A stretch of DNA of 64,000 bases from Pusillibacter faecalis (GCF_018408705.1 NZ_AP023420.1:1984001-2048000); one strand, 5' to 3'; positions 7,576 through 16,447 are shown, counted from the stretch's first letter. Notes: generated by a model not told the origin, from the sequence alone. A program made the numbers and translations.

Positions 7576-8979
7576 ATGTTGTTGGGAATTGTGCAGAAGA
7601 TCAACGCCTATTTGTCGGACTATATCCTGGTGTTCTTGCTGATCGGCGTGGGGCTGTGGTATACCGTCAGAACCCGCTTTGTACAGATTCGCTATTTCGG
7701 TGCGGGAATGAAACAGGTTTTTGGAAATCTAAAGCTGAGAGGAGACCGGCATGAAAACGGCATGAGCTCCTTCCAGGCCCTGGCTACCGCCATTGCCGCA
7801 CAGGTGGGTACGGGTAATATTGTCGGCTCCGCCGGCGCCATTCTCACAGGTGGTCCTGGAGCTATCTTTTGGATGTGGATCATTGCTTTCTTCGGCATGG
7901 CCACCATCTACGCGGAGGCCACTCTGGCCATCGAGACCCGCCGGAAAGGGGATGACGGCGCGTATCACGGCGGTCCTGTATACTACATCACGACCGCCTT
8001 CCGGGGCGGCTTTGGAAAGTTCCTGGCGGGCTTTTTTGCCGTGGCTATTATCCTGGCCTTGGGCTTTATGGGGTGCATGGTCCAGTCCAACTCCATTGGC
8101 TCCACCTTTGAGACCGCATTCGGCATTCCCTCCTGGATCGTTGGGATTGTACTGGTCATTGTCTGCGCTGTGATTTTCCTGGGTGGCGTGCAGCGGCTGG
8201 CCGCAGTAACGGAAAAGCTGGTACCGGTCATGGCAGCCGTCTTCCTGCTGGGCGGATTGGTGGTTCTCGTTGCGAGAATTCAGGAAATCCCCGCCACGTT
8301 CGGCATGATCTTCCGGTATGCCTTCCAGCCTCAGGCTATCATCGGCGGCGGTTTTGGCGCGGCGCTGAAGATCGCCATCAGCCAGGGGGCTAAGCGGGGG
8401 CTGTTTTCCAACGAGGCCGGCATGGGTTCCACACCACATGCTCACGCACAAGCCAACGTATCCTGCCCGCATGAGCAGGGCGTGGTGGCCATGATCGGTG
8501 TGTTTATTGATACCTTTGTGGTGCTGACCCTAAACGCTCTGGTGATTATCTCCACGCTCTACACTGAGGGAGGCCCCCTGGCGGACGGTTATACAGAGAC
8601 GGCAGCGCAGATCTTGGATAAAACCAACCTGGCGCAAACCGCCTTTGGGACTGTGTTCGGTGAAAGTCTGGGGGCCATGTTTGTGGCGGTGTGCCTGTTC
8701 TTTTTCGCCTTCTCCACCATTTTGGGCTGGAACCTCTTTGGAAAGATCAATGTAAACTACCTCTTTGGGAAAAAAGGTGTCAAGGTCTATACAGTGATTG
8801 CCCTGGTGTTCATTTTCCTGGGAACCGTCACCTCCAACGACCTGGTGTGGGAGCTGACGGACATGTTCAATAATCTGATGGTGATTCCCAATGCCATCGC
8901 CCTATTTGCACTGTCAGGCATGGTGGTCCGGGCGCTCCCGGCGCGAGACGGAAAGGACCGTGTGGACCAGCCAAAATAA
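7576..8979 (+). CDS. Sodium:alanine/glycine symporter (AGCS family)
   Basis: A 467-residue polytopic carrier coupling uptake of alanine or glycine to sodium. Family motifs are intact: GTGNIVGSAGAILTGGPGAI near the first helices, IAISQGAKRGLFSNEAGMGS mid-protein and, at the C-terminal side, STILGWNLFGK. About ten to eleven hydrophobic segments are visible. The tandem glycine riboswitch in its leader points to glycine as the relevant solute. ATG 7576 has TAGGAGGG ten bases upstream. The gene is single and ends at a long hairpin. Confidence 0.92.
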   Translation: MLLGIVQKINAYLSDYILVFLLIGVGLWYTVRTRFVQIRYFGAGMKQVFGNLKLRGDRHENGMSSFQALATAIAAQVGTGNIVGSAGAILTGGPGAIFWMWIIAFFGMATIYAEATLAIETRRKGDDGAYHGGPVYYITTAFRGGFGKFLAGFFAVAIILALGFMGCMVQSNSIGSTFETAFGIPSWIVGIVLVIVCAVIFLGGVQRLAAVTEKLVPVMAAVFLLGGLVVLVARIQEIPATFGMIFRYAFQPQAIIGGGFGAALKIAISQGAKRGLFSNEAGMGSTPHAHAQANVSCPHEQGVVAMIGVFIDTFVVLTLNALVIISTLYTEGGPLADGYTETAAQILDKTNLAQTAFGTVFGESLGAMFVAVCLFFFAFSTILGWNLFGKINVNYLFGKKGVKVYTVIALVFIFLGTVTSNDLVWELTDMFNNLMVIPNAIALFALSGMVVRALPARDGKDRVDQPK

Positions 8980-9021
8980 ATCGCAAACAAACAGGAGCTT
9001 TTGCTCCTGTTTGTTTGCGAT
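8980..9021 (+). terminator. Long perfect hairpin after the symporter gene
   Basis: A 19-base-pair perfect stem (8980-8998 with 9003-9021) with a TTTT loop directly follows the stop codon. No T run follows, so it may act as an RNA-stabilising end or a weak terminator. Confidence 0.65.
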
Positions 9022-9143
9022 CCGGACGTGTAAAGTGCGCATCCTTTTCTCGCCCCTACCGGGCAACTGGAAAGGATGCGCAAAAACTTCCTGCGCGTCT
9101 GCATTTGCCTGTGTCCTTAGTGCGCTGCATTGCGCATGAGTTT

Positions 9144-9797
9144 CTATGCCTGTTTCTCGGGTCCCTTACGGTCATAAGGAAACAAAAAGGTTGGGATGCC
9201 CTCCACGGAGGGGGCGATGGCATACATGGGGAAGAAAAAGACCAGCCCCTCCGCCGTCAGATAGTAGTTCTGCGGGTTAAAGCGGCGGCGCAGTTCCCGG
9301 GACCAGCCCTCGCGGTAACGGGCTACACCTGCGCGCTCCTGCGCGCGGATTTCCTCTGCGGCAAAGTCCAGCAGCCGCCGTTTCCAGGAACGGCTCTGGG
9401 GAAACCAGGCGGACAGGGGCACGGGATACCCAGAGGCAAGGTCCCAGGTGTCTCCACGGCGTGTAACCAGTGGGGGGCCAGGTACCGTAACCTCGCGGGA
9501 GTATGTATAGAGGCTCAGAAAGCGGTCATCCTGGTAAGTAATGCAGTAGTTCAGCTCTGCCCGGAAGCAAGGCAGCGGAGCACTGGCAGCCAGAGCCTCC
9601 CGGTACTCCGTCTCCGCTTGGGGCAGAAGCCATTTCTCGCAGTAACGGAGATAGGAGCGGCATTGAAGCTGATAATACCGCCGCATCCGGCGCCACTCCT
9701 TTTCCGGTACCGGGTGGGGAACTGACACTGTCGCAGTCAGAACGGGGATTCCCTCTACCGTCCACTCCCGCTCCGCAGAATATGGTTCTATCGTCAT
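9144..9797 (-). CDS. DUF3298-like (RsiV-type) domain protein
   Basis: A 217-residue soluble protein with no signal peptide. The C-terminal third (NYYLTAEGLVFFFPMYAIAP through a final IPTFLFPYDR) matches the DUF3298 domain of RsiV-like proteins, and the middle carries the preceding aspartate/glycine-rich strand pattern (WDLASGYPVPLSAWF). In RsiV, a sigma-V anti-sigma factor, this domain binds lysozyme. Here there is no membrane helix and no adjacent sigma gene, so that role is not implied. ATG 9795-9797 is used. It is divergent from the yerC operon. Confidence 0.65.
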   Translation of the reverse strand: MTIEPYSAEREWTVEGIPVLTATVSVPHPVPEKEWRRMRRYYQLQCRSYLRYCEKWLLPQAETEYREALAASAPLPCFRAELNYCITYQDDRFLSLYTYSREVTVPGPPLVTRRGDTWDLASGYPVPLSAWFPQSRSWKRRLLDFAAEEIRAQERAGVARYREGWSRELRRRFNPQNYYLTAEGLVFFFPMYAIAPSVEGIPTFLFPYDRKGPEKQA

Positions 9798-9996
9798 CGT
9801 GGCCGTGCCTCCTTTGAACGCCGGTTTGTTTCAGCCTATGCCAGAGGACGGACTGTGGTGCGGCGGTCATATCACACTGTAAAGCGTAAAAAAATTTACA
9901 GGACGCCTCTTTACTTTCGCGCAGTACAATGCTAACATAGAAAAAGGCCAATCAGTTCTCCTGGTGGGCCAACATGTACCGAGGGAGGCTTTTGCT

Positions 9997-10305
9997 GTGG
10001 TGAAAATCGGTAAAAAAGAGAAGAACGGCGAGCTGTATAAGGCGATTTTACAGTTGAAAGATGAGCAGGAGTGCTATGACTTCTTCCAGGACCTGTGCAC
10101 TGTGTCAGAGCTGCGGTCTATGGAACAGCGCTTTGAGGTGGCCTCTCTGCTGGACGACGGTATGATTTATAACGACATTCTGGAACGGACAGGGGCCTCC
10201 AGCGCCACGATCAGCCGGGTCAACCGTTCTCTCAGTTATGGAACCGGCGCCTATGAGAAGCTGTTCCGGCGGATCAAGCGGAAACAAGACGATGAGCCAG
10301 TATGA
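9997..10305 (+). CDS. YerC/YecD family TrpR-like regulator
   Basis: A protein of about 102 residues with a TrpR-like helix-turn-helix. Visible are ELYKAILQLKDEQECYDFFQ, DLCTVSELRSMEQRFEVASLL and the recognition portion ILERTGASSATISRVNRSL, which closely follow the YerC family. The open frame begins at GTG 9964, but family length and a GGGAGG site eight bases upstream favour GTG 9997 (or the adjacent GTG at 10000). It overlaps the following methyltransferase gene by 14 bases, so the two are coupled. Target genes are unknown; unlike TrpR it is not known to bind tryptophan. Confidence 0.82.
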   Translation: MVKIGKKEKNGELYKAILQLKDEQECYDFFQDLCTVSELRSMEQRFEVASLLDDGMIYNDILERTGASSATISRVNRSLSYGTGAYEKLFRRIKRKQDDEPV

Positions 10306-11029
10306 GGCCCTGGCGGACAGCTATGATCGCCTGATGGCGGATGCGGCCCACCGCCGGCGGGCCGCCTTTTTAGAGCGATTCCTGCGCGGAAAGTCCGTCC
10401 ACACAGTTCTGGACCTGGGGTGCGGCACAGGGACGATTGCTTGCCTGCTGGCACAGCGGGGCTATCAGGTCATCGCCACCGACGGCTCTGAGGAGATGCT
10501 GGCCCAGGCAGCGGTCAAGGCCCAGGAGCTGGAGAATCCGCCCTTCTTTTTACACCAGGAGATGAGCCGCCTGCGGCTGCTAGAACCGGTGGACGCCGCC
10601 ATCTCTACATTGGACTCCCTTAATTACCTGACCACAGAGCGCGCGCTGCGGCAGACCCTGGGCAGGGTATGCCGCTGGCTGAAGGGCGGCGGTGTGTTTT
10701 TGTTTGATGTGAACACACCCTATAAGCTGCGCCGGATGGATGGACAGGTTTATATGGACGAGACCGAGGAGAGCTTTTGCGTCTGGAGGACGTTTTTTTC
10801 TCAGCGGACGCAGGTATGCACCTATCAGGTGGATGTATTCACGCAGTTGCCAAATGGGACCTGGGAGAGGCGCTTTGAGGAGCACCGGGAGCGGGCCTGG
10901 ACAGAGGAACAGCTCCGGCAGTTTTTAACGGAGGCGGGATTCGGGGAGATCACCATTACCGGCGATCTCACAACCCATCCGCCGAAAGCGGAGGAAGACC
11001 GCTGGATGATTCAGGCAAAAAAGAAATGA
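10292..11029 (+). CDS. Class I SAM-dependent methyltransferase
   Basis: A 245-residue Rossmann-fold methyltransferase. The SAM-binding motif I is TVLDLGCGTGTIACLLAQRG, the acidic end of strand 2 is VIATDGS, and a later strand is FLFDVNTPYKL. The sequence opens MSQYEALADSYDRLM, as in the YqeM-like branch found next to hslO-type genes in clostridia. ATG 10292 lies inside the end of the yerC gene; an earlier in-frame ATG reads through yerC and was rejected. The substrate is unknown. The stop overlaps the extended frame of the next gene. Confidence 0.82.
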   Translation: MSQYEALADSYDRLMADAAHRRRAAFLERFLRGKSVHTVLDLGCGTGTIACLLAQRGYQVIATDGSEEMLAQAAVKAQELENPPFFLHQEMSRLRLLEPVDAAISTLDSLNYLTTERALRQTLGRVCRWLKGGGVFLFDVNTPYKLRRMDGQVYMDETEESFCVWRTFFSQRTQVCTYQVDVFTQLPNGTWERRFEEHRERAWTEEQLRQFLTEAGFGEITITGDLTTHPPKAEEDRWMIQAKKK

Positions 11030-11040
11030 GGAGCGAATCC

Positions 11041-11931
11041 ATGCAGGATCAACTGGTAAGAGCTATCAGCAAGGATGGCTTTGTAAAGGCGACAGCCGTC
11101 TCAACCCGGGCGCTGACAGAGCGCGCCCGGCAAATTCACAAAACCACGCCTGTGGCAACCGCGGCCCTGGGCCGCGTGTTGGCGGCATGCTCCATGCTGG
11201 GCAACGCCCTAAAGGGGGAGGGGGCCAGCGTGACGCTGCAGATCAAGGGCGGCGGACCCTTAGGCACCGTGCTAGCGGTATCAGATAATCAGGGCAACGT
11301 CCGGGGCACTGTGGAGCAACCGGCGGTGGAGCTGCCGCTGCGAAGCGATGGGAAGCTGGACGTGGGGACTGCCGTCGGCCAGGACGGTACGCTGACCGTC
11401 ATCCGGGACCTCAATATGAAAGAACCGTATGTGGGCAGCGTCGCGCTGCTGGGCGGTGAGATTGCTGAGGATCTCGCGGCTTACTTTGTGGAGTCGGAGC
11501 AGATTCCAACAGCCTGCGGCCTGGGGGTTCTGGTGGACCGGGATCAGAGCGTGCTGGCGGCGGGGGGGTATCTGATCCAGCTGCTGCCCGGAGCTGGGGA
11601 GGATATCATTTCCAAAGTGGAGGGCGGCGTCCTGTCCGCTGGCTCGGTGACGAGCCTGCTGAGCCAGGACAGTGATCCCGAGTCGCTGCTGCGCCGGGTG
11701 ATGCCGGATTTTGAACTGGAGATTCTGGAGACCAGCCCGATTGCGTACCGCTGCTATTGCAGCCGGGAGCGGATGGAGCGCGCACTGATCAGCCTGGGTC
11801 CTGCGGAGCTGCAGAGCATGATCGACGAGCAGGGATATGCAGATCTGACCTGCCGGTTCTGTGACAATGTGCAGCACTTTGCCAGAGAGGACCTGGAGGC
11901 CCTTGTCCAGGGTATGGGAAAAAAGAAGTGA
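11041..11931 (+). CDS. hslO: Hsp33 redox-regulated chaperone
   Basis: A 296-residue holdase that becomes active under oxidative stress when its zinc-bound cysteines form disulfides. The four cysteines are present near the C-terminus as CYCSRER and TCRFCDN (C-X-C, then C-X2-C). The N-terminal domain (MQDQLVRAISKDGFVKATAV) and the central GGGPLGTVLAV stretch match the family. An ATG at 11026 overlaps the preceding stop, but ATG 11041 has GAGGAG seven bases upstream and gives the standard N-terminus. Last gene of the yerC-methyltransferase-hslO run. Confidence 0.92.
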   Translation: MQDQLVRAISKDGFVKATAVSTRALTERARQIHKTTPVATAALGRVLAACSMLGNALKGEGASVTLQIKGGGPLGTVLAVSDNQGNVRGTVEQPAVELPLRSDGKLDVGTAVGQDGTLTVIRDLNMKEPYVGSVALLGGEIAEDLAAYFVESEQIPTACGLGVLVDRDQSVLAAGGYLIQLLPGAGEDIISKVEGGVLSAGSVTSLLSQDSDPESLLRRVMPDFELEILETSPIAYRCYCSRERMERALISLGPAELQSMIDEQGYADLTCRFCDNVQHFAREDLEALVQGMGKKK

Positions 11932-11935
11932 TATT

Positions 11936-11969
11936 AAGAGCGGGCGGCCGTGGGGCCGCCCGCTCTTTC
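11936..11969 (+). terminator. GC-rich terminator hairpin after hslO
   Basis: A 14-base-pair stem (AAGAGCGGGCGGCC with GGCCGCCCGCTCTT, loop GTGG) five bases beyond the hslO stop. The T tail is short, so strength is uncertain. Confidence 0.7.
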
Positions 11970-12107
11970 AACTTGGAGAGACATCTGTCGGGGCATGTAT
12001 TTGGCTGTTCGCCTCAGCGGCGGCGAGAGTACAAAAAACCTTGCTTTGTAAAAATCTACCTGCGATGGGGTGGGAAAGCGAGTGAGATGTGACAGCATGA
12101 TGGCCAA

Positions 12108-13043
12108 TCAGCCGGGCATTCCACCGGAGCGGGGGGACTGCCTCGGCATTTCGTCTGTGGAGGGGATCAGCTCACAGACGCAGTTCTCGAAAAGCATACT
12201 CAGCTGATGGTTGATCTGCTTGGTGGCAGCTGACAGATCTGCTACGCGGAGGGTATCTTCGGAAATGGTGAAATATACCGAAATCCACAGGAAACGGCCT
12301 GTCCGGATAATATCGAAAAAGGCAGGGGTGAAGCGGTAGGGCTCCAGGACCTGTGTGGAGACGGTTTTTACCTGATCCAGCATCTCCTGATCCGGCGAGA
12401 ATAAAAAGACGTCTTTGATAGCCGCCCACAGCATCCGAAGGTTTTCCGGCAGCATCAGCGCCGCTACCACCACAGCCATGAGGGGGTCAAAGTAAGGGGT
12501 CAGAAATTTCAACGGAGTTTTAGCCAAAAAAGAGGAGGCAAAAAAGGCCAGGGACAGACCGAAGCTGTAGCATGTGTCCAGCTTCCACCCCAGCAGCTCT
12601 GCTTGGATAGTGGGCGAGGATAGAACGCGGTTCTTCCGTTTCATCACCCAATAGATCAATACGCTGCAGGTGCCCAGAACCGCCTGAAACACCGCCACCT
12701 GCTGTGCATTCACATGATTGCCGCCTGAAAGGGCTTTCCCGATGATGTCAGCCGAGACGCTGAATGTGACAGAGAGCATCATGACGCCCTTGATCATGAG
12801 AATGATAGACTCAATTTGGAAAAAGCCGTAGGGATATTTTTCTGAAATGGGCTTGTAAAACAACGGCGTTAAAAAGAGAATAAAGACAATAAATACCAGC
12901 TCTGATGCATCATAAACCGCGTCCATCAGTGCCGACTGAGAGCCGCTGAAAATGGAAAAGACAAATTCCGCAGCCGCGAACAGAAGTCCGGCGTAAAACG
13001 AGAGCCATAATACGCTCTGTTCCTTTTTCTCCGTATGCGACAT
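12108..13043 (-). CDS. Cation diffusion facilitator-like transporter
   Basis: A 311-residue protein with about six membrane helices and a C-terminal cytoplasmic domain, the CDF layout for divalent cation efflux. The helix 2 region has an Asp-x3-Asp (ALMDAVYDASELVF). The helix 5 counterpart, normally His-x3-Asp, reads GWKLDTCYS, so the usual His is replaced and the metal site is atypical. ATG 13041-13043 follows AAAGGAGA by about seven bases; the longer frame upstream has no support. Metal specificity, and even transport activity, are uncertain. No partner gene is adjacent. Confidence 0.75.
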   Translation of the reverse strand: MSHTEKKEQSVLWLSFYAGLLFAAAEFVFSIFSGSQSALMDAVYDASELVFIVFILFLTPLFYKPISEKYPYGFFQIESIILMIKGVMMLSVTFSVSADIIGKALSGGNHVNAQQVAVFQAVLGTCSVLIYWVMKRKNRVLSSPTIQAELLGWKLDTCYSFGLSLAFFASSFLAKTPLKFLTPYFDPLMAVVVAALMLPENLRMLWAAIKDVFLFSPDQEMLDQVKTVSTQVLEPYRFTPAFFDIIRTGRFLWISVYFTISEDTLRVADLSAATKQINHQLSMLFENCVCELIPSTDEMPRQSPRSGGMPG

Positions 13044-13240
13044 ATGCGCGTCTCCTTTCTCCCACCTGTTTGGGAGCTGTCCAAAGCCGCAGGGCCGTTT
13101 AAAATTCTGCTTTATCATATCACAAAGCGTCTCTAACGGCAATCCCGGAGACTGTTTTGAAGGCCTGCCTGAGTGAAAATTTTGCGGAGAAAATCCTGTA
13201 TTCAGCTCTTATGCAGCTAGAATCTGGCGTTTTCTCCATG

Positions 13241-13278
13241 AAAAAAGCTCCAGAATCCTGAGGACCCCGGAGCTTTTT
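13241..13278 (-). terminator. Terminator downstream of mgtE
   Basis: On the minus strand AAAAAGCTCC pairs with GGAGCTTTTT around a 17-base loop and is followed by further T residues. The rest of the gap between the CDF and mgtE genes (13044-13354) holds nothing else I recognise. Confidence 0.72.
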
Positions 13279-13354
13279 CCGTTTCGGCATTTCTCTTTGA
13301 TTTTCCGGAGAAGAGTTTGAAGAAGAACACCAGTACCTGCCAATGAGAGACTGG

Positions 13355-14395
13355 TCACATAGGCAGCAGCCAGCAGGCAACCTGAAAGTAGGTAATAAGG
13401 GCGGTGGCGTCTACCACTGTGGTAATCAGAGGGCTGGCCATCACTGCCGGGTCCATCCCTGCCTTGCGGGCAGCGATGGGCAACAGACAGCCGATGAGTT
13501 TAGAGGATACTATCGTCACCACCAAGGATATGGCCACGACCAGAGCCACCACCGGGTCCTGATGATTGAAAATGGCCACCCGAAGGTAGGTCACTGCCGC
13601 CAAGGTGAAACCGCACAGCAGGGAGACCTGAAATTCCTTCCAGACCACTTGGAACCAGTCAGAGAAACGAATTTCCCCCAGGGAGAGCCCCCGAATTACA
13701 GTGACAGAAGACTGGCTTCCGCAGTTCCCGCCAGTGTCCATAAGCATGGGAATAAAGGCAGTAAGGGCCACTTGGGCGGCCAGAGCGGCCTCAAAGTGGC
13801 TGATGATAGCCCCTGTGATGGTGGCCGAGAGCATGAGCACCAGTAACCACACAATGCGGCTGCGGTAGATCGACCACACACTGGCCTGGAGATAGGGCTT
13901 TTCTGAGGGAGCCATGGCTGCCATGTGCTCCATATCTTCGGTGGCCTCATCCTTGAGGATGGACATGGCATCGTCCGCCGTGATCACACCCACCAAGCGC
14001 TCGTCCTCTACAACCGGTAGCTCCAACAAGTCAAACTGCTCCATAAATTGAGCAGCGGCCTTCTGGCTATCCCCAGGCGCCAAGGTGACACTGGGCGCGT
14101 TCATGACGCTTTGGATAAGCTGCCCACCACGGGCCAGGATCAGGTCCCGGACAGTGACTAGCCCCAGGAGCAGGCCGTTTTCATCCACCACATAGCAGGT
14201 ATTCATCTGGGGGCTGGAGAAGCCCACCTGACGTACCCGCTCCACTGCCTCGTACACCTTCATACTGGGAGCAATCGTCAGGGGGGAGGAAGCCATCACA
14301 TCACCCACGGTGCCCAGACTTAAAGTTTTTGGCTGAGGCCAGAACTGGGCAGTGCGGCAAACATTTTTGTGGACCAAGTTTTTGAATATCGTCAT
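13355..14395 (-). CDS. mgtE: MgtE-type magnesium transporter lacking the N-terminal MgtE_N domain
   Basis: A magnesium channel/transporter of 346 residues. Two CBS domains come first (about residues 25-150: DVMASSPLTIAP, MNAPSVTLAPGD, then VGVITADDAMSIL). They are followed by the five-helix membrane domain with the signature PMLMDTGGNCGSQSSVTVIR and the pore-end ASPLITTVVDATALI. Typical MgtE is about 450 residues and starts with a superhelical N domain, which is missing here. ATG 14393-14395 has GGAGG seven bases upstream and no in-frame extension resembles the N domain, so the short form looks genuine. Transcription is governed by the M-box leader upstream. Confidence 0.88.
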   Translation of the reverse strand: MTIFKNLVHKNVCRTAQFWPQPKTLSLGTVGDVMASSPLTIAPSMKVYEAVERVRQVGFSSPQMNTCYVVDENGLLLGLVTVRDLILARGGQLIQSVMNAPSVTLAPGDSQKAAAQFMEQFDLLELPVVEDERLVGVITADDAMSILKDEATEDMEHMAAMAPSEKPYLQASVWSIYRSRIVWLLVLMLSATITGAIISHFEAALAAQVALTAFIPMLMDTGGNCGSQSSVTVIRGLSLGEIRFSDWFQVVWKEFQVSLLCGFTLAAVTYLRVAIFNHQDPVVALVVAISLVVTIVSSKLIGCLLPIAARKAGMDPAVMASPLITTVVDATALITYFQVACWLLPM

Positions 14396-14587
14396 GTCAG
14401 TACCTCCATTTCACAGGTTCGCTGGGATATGTTCGATATCCCTGTGATGGGAGGCCCGGGCCGGTCAGGGCCTGTCTGGGACCAGAATGGACCCGAAACA
14501 TCTCTTGTATTCTGATCGGCCTGTGCCTCTGCTTCCACTGTCCATTCTGTTCACCTACCTTTCCCGGTTGGACAAAAACTCCGGCAT

Positions 14588-14620
14588 AAAAAATGCGGAC
14601 CCCACGGTGGGGCCCGCATA
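14588..14620 (-). terminator. M-box expression-platform terminator
   Basis: On the minus strand a GC-rich hairpin (arms about 14593-14605 and 14608-14620) is followed by six T residues. It lies between the aptamer and mgtE and contains a GGTCC/GGACC element that could alternatively pair with the end of the aptamer. Confidence 0.78.
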
Positions 14621-14640
14621 CGATAAACAAATAGGGTCCA

Positions 14641-14785
14641 CCGTCTGAGCTTTAGCTTCGCAGGGCGGTGAAGTTGCATTATGTTCAGCCTTGAATTCGA
14701 CTGGACCTGTTCAACCAGCGCAGGATGTCTCCATCCTTTTGCGGCAGCAACCCATATCCCTACAGTAGCCTTACCTACCGGATTG
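14641..14785 (-). promoter_or_regulatory. M-box (ykoK) magnesium riboswitch
   Basis: Read on the minus strand, the leader has the M-box blocks in order: GGTAGGTAAGGCTACTGTA, GGATATGGGTTGCTGCCGCA, AAAAGGATGGAGACATCC, and the closing GCTAAAGCTC. It lies between a strong promoter and a terminator, directly before mgtE. Known M-boxes fold on magnesium and terminate transcription, so mgtE should be expressed when magnesium is scarce. Confidence 0.9.
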
Positions 14786-14791
14786 TCTGAA

Positions 14792-14820
14792 AGAATAGCA
14801 CTTTTTTCCTTCTGTGTCAA
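14792..14820 (-). promoter_or_regulatory. Promoter of the M-box/mgtE transcript
   Basis: On the minus strand, perfect TTGACA (14815-14820), 17 bases, then TATTCT (14792-14797), just ahead of the aptamer. The interval 14821-15018, between this promoter and guaA, shows nothing else recognisable. Confidence 0.82.
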
Positions 14821-15018
14821 GAGAGACTGCAAACTTTATCATTTTTTGGTTGGTGCTGCCGTAATAGTGAGACGAGCAGACGCCATCCGTTTCCTGACTG
14901 GAGAGAAGGAGAGCCCAATCAGCGCTATTGTTATCATAAAAATGCTGTCAAATGATTGCAAAAGAAAGTATTAACAATCCAAAACCTAACAATTTTGACC
15001 TATTTCGACTTTAAGAAA

Positions 15019-16302
15019 TCATTCCCACTCGATGGTCCCAGAGGGCTTTGGTGTTAGGTCGAACAGTACCCGGTTGACCCCCTGTACCTCTGCGGTGATG
15101 CGGGCAGTAATATGTTGCAGTAGGTCAAATGGCACGTTTTCCACCGTGGCGGTCATGGCGTCCACGGTGTTGACAGCACGGATGATCACACACCACTCGT
15201 CAGCTCGCCTTCCATCCCGTACGCCCACGCTTTTGAGGTCGGGGATGGCGGTAAAGTACTGCCACACCTTGCCCTCCAGACCATTTTTCGCGAACTCTTC
15301 CCGCAAGATGGCGTCGGACTCCCGGACGGCCTCCAGACGATCCCGAGTGATGGCCCCCAGGCAACGCACGCCTAGGCCCGGGCCGGGGAAGGGCTGGCGG
15401 TAAACCATGGAGTCGGGCAGGCCCAGAGCCTTGCCGCAGGCGCGGACCTCGTCCTTAAAAAGCATCTTCAGCGGCTCCACCAACTGGAACCCTAAGTCCT
15501 CCGGCAGTCCGCCCACGTTGTGGTGGCTCTTGACGGCCTTGACGGTCTTAGTGCCAGACTCAATGATGTCGGGATAGATGGTGCCCTGGGCCAGGAAGTC
15601 AATGCCCTCCAGCTTCCGGGACTCCTCCTCGAAAACGCGGATAAACTCCGTGCCGATGATCTTGCGCTTACGCTCCGGGTCGCTGACGCCGGACAGCTTG
15701 TTTAGGAAGCGGTCCACCGCATCCACATAGATCAGGTTCGCGTCCATCTCATGGCGGAAGACCTGCACCACCTGCTCAGGTTCGCCCTTGCGCAGCAGGC
15801 CGTGGTTCACATGGACGCAGGTGAGCTGCTTGCCGATGGCCCGAATCAGCAGCGCTGCCACCACGGAGGAATCCACGCCGCCGCTCAGTGCCAGCAGAAC
15901 TTTTTTAGTTCCTACCTGACGACGGATTAGCTCCACCTGGTCGGAGATAAAATTGTCCATGTTCCAGTTGGCCTCGGCTCTGCAGGTATCAAAGACAAAG
16001 CTCCGCAGCGTCTGTTCCCGGGTATCCTCTGAAAGGGCGGGGGCACCGCTGTGCTCAATGCACAGCAGCGGTATACCGGAACCATAAACGGCCGGGCCAG
16101 CGTCGATCTCCACACCGTCCACTACCCGGTTGGGACCGCCATTCAAAATGATGCCCTTAACACCAGGGAGGGCTTCCAGCTCCTCCGCTGAAATATCGTG
16201 GGGGTGAATTTCTGTGTAGACACCCATCGCACGGATTTCCCGGGCCAGGCGGGGATTCGCCTCACTACCCAGGTCCAAGATTAAAATCATATCCTGCTTC
16301 AT
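15019..16302 (-). CDS. guaA: GMP synthase with truncated, nucleophile-less glutaminase domain
   Basis: Converts XMP to GMP with ATP and a nitrogen donor. The synthetase part is complete: PP-loop KVLLALSGGVDSSVVAALLI, TIYPDIIESG, then the dimerisation domain with RQPFPGPGLGVR and the C-terminal KPSGTIEWE. The N-terminal class I glutaminase domain is only about 125 residues instead of about 190. Where normal enzymes have GICYGMQ, this one reads GIPLLCIEHSG, so the catalytic Cys is Glu, and the later His-Glu segment is gone. Total 427 residues against about 515. Start ATG 16300-16302 follows AGGAGGAAGTT; the longer frame was rejected. It presumably uses ammonia, free or from a separate subunit. 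Confidence 0.9.
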   Translation of the reverse strand: MKQDMILILDLGSEANPRLAREIRAMGVYTEIHPHDISAEELEALPGVKGIILNGGPNRVVDGVEIDAGPAVYGSGIPLLCIEHSGAPALSEDTREQTLRSFVFDTCRAEANWNMDNFISDQVELIRRQVGTKKVLLALSGGVDSSVVAALLIRAIGKQLTCVHVNHGLLRKGEPEQVVQVFRHEMDANLIYVDAVDRFLNKLSGVSDPERKRKIIGTEFIRVFEEESRKLEGIDFLAQGTIYPDIIESGTKTVKAVKSHHNVGGLPEDLGFQLVEPLKMLFKDEVRACGKALGLPDSMVYRQPFPGPGLGVRCLGAITRDRLEAVRESDAILREEFAKNGLEGKVWQYFTAIPDLKSVGVRDGRRADEWCVIIRAVNTVDAMTATVENVPFDLLQHITARITAEVQGVNRVLFDLTPKPSGTIEWE

Positions 16303-16339
16303 AACTTCCTCCTTCACTTTGTTAGAAAATAACAAAAAT

Positions 16340-16368
16340 ATCCTACCACGGGAACCCCATCGACGCAA
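16340..16368 (-). promoter_or_regulatory. Putative guaA promoter
   Basis: On the minus strand, TTGCGT (16363-16368), 17 bases, then TAGGAT (16340-16345), 38 bases before the guaA start. Moderate matches. Divergent from the tRNA promoter. Confidence 0.4.
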
Positions 16369-16447
16369 TAGGCTCCGGGGCTTTTTCCGGAATTTCCTGG
16401 CTGGCGATCTGTCTTTTTCAAAAATAAAAATTTTTTGAAGATTTGGG

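Noticed and set aside
7503..7754. Small open frame at the end of the glycine leader
   Set aside because: It starts between the aptamers and the attenuator and overlaps the symporter start in another frame, with no family match.
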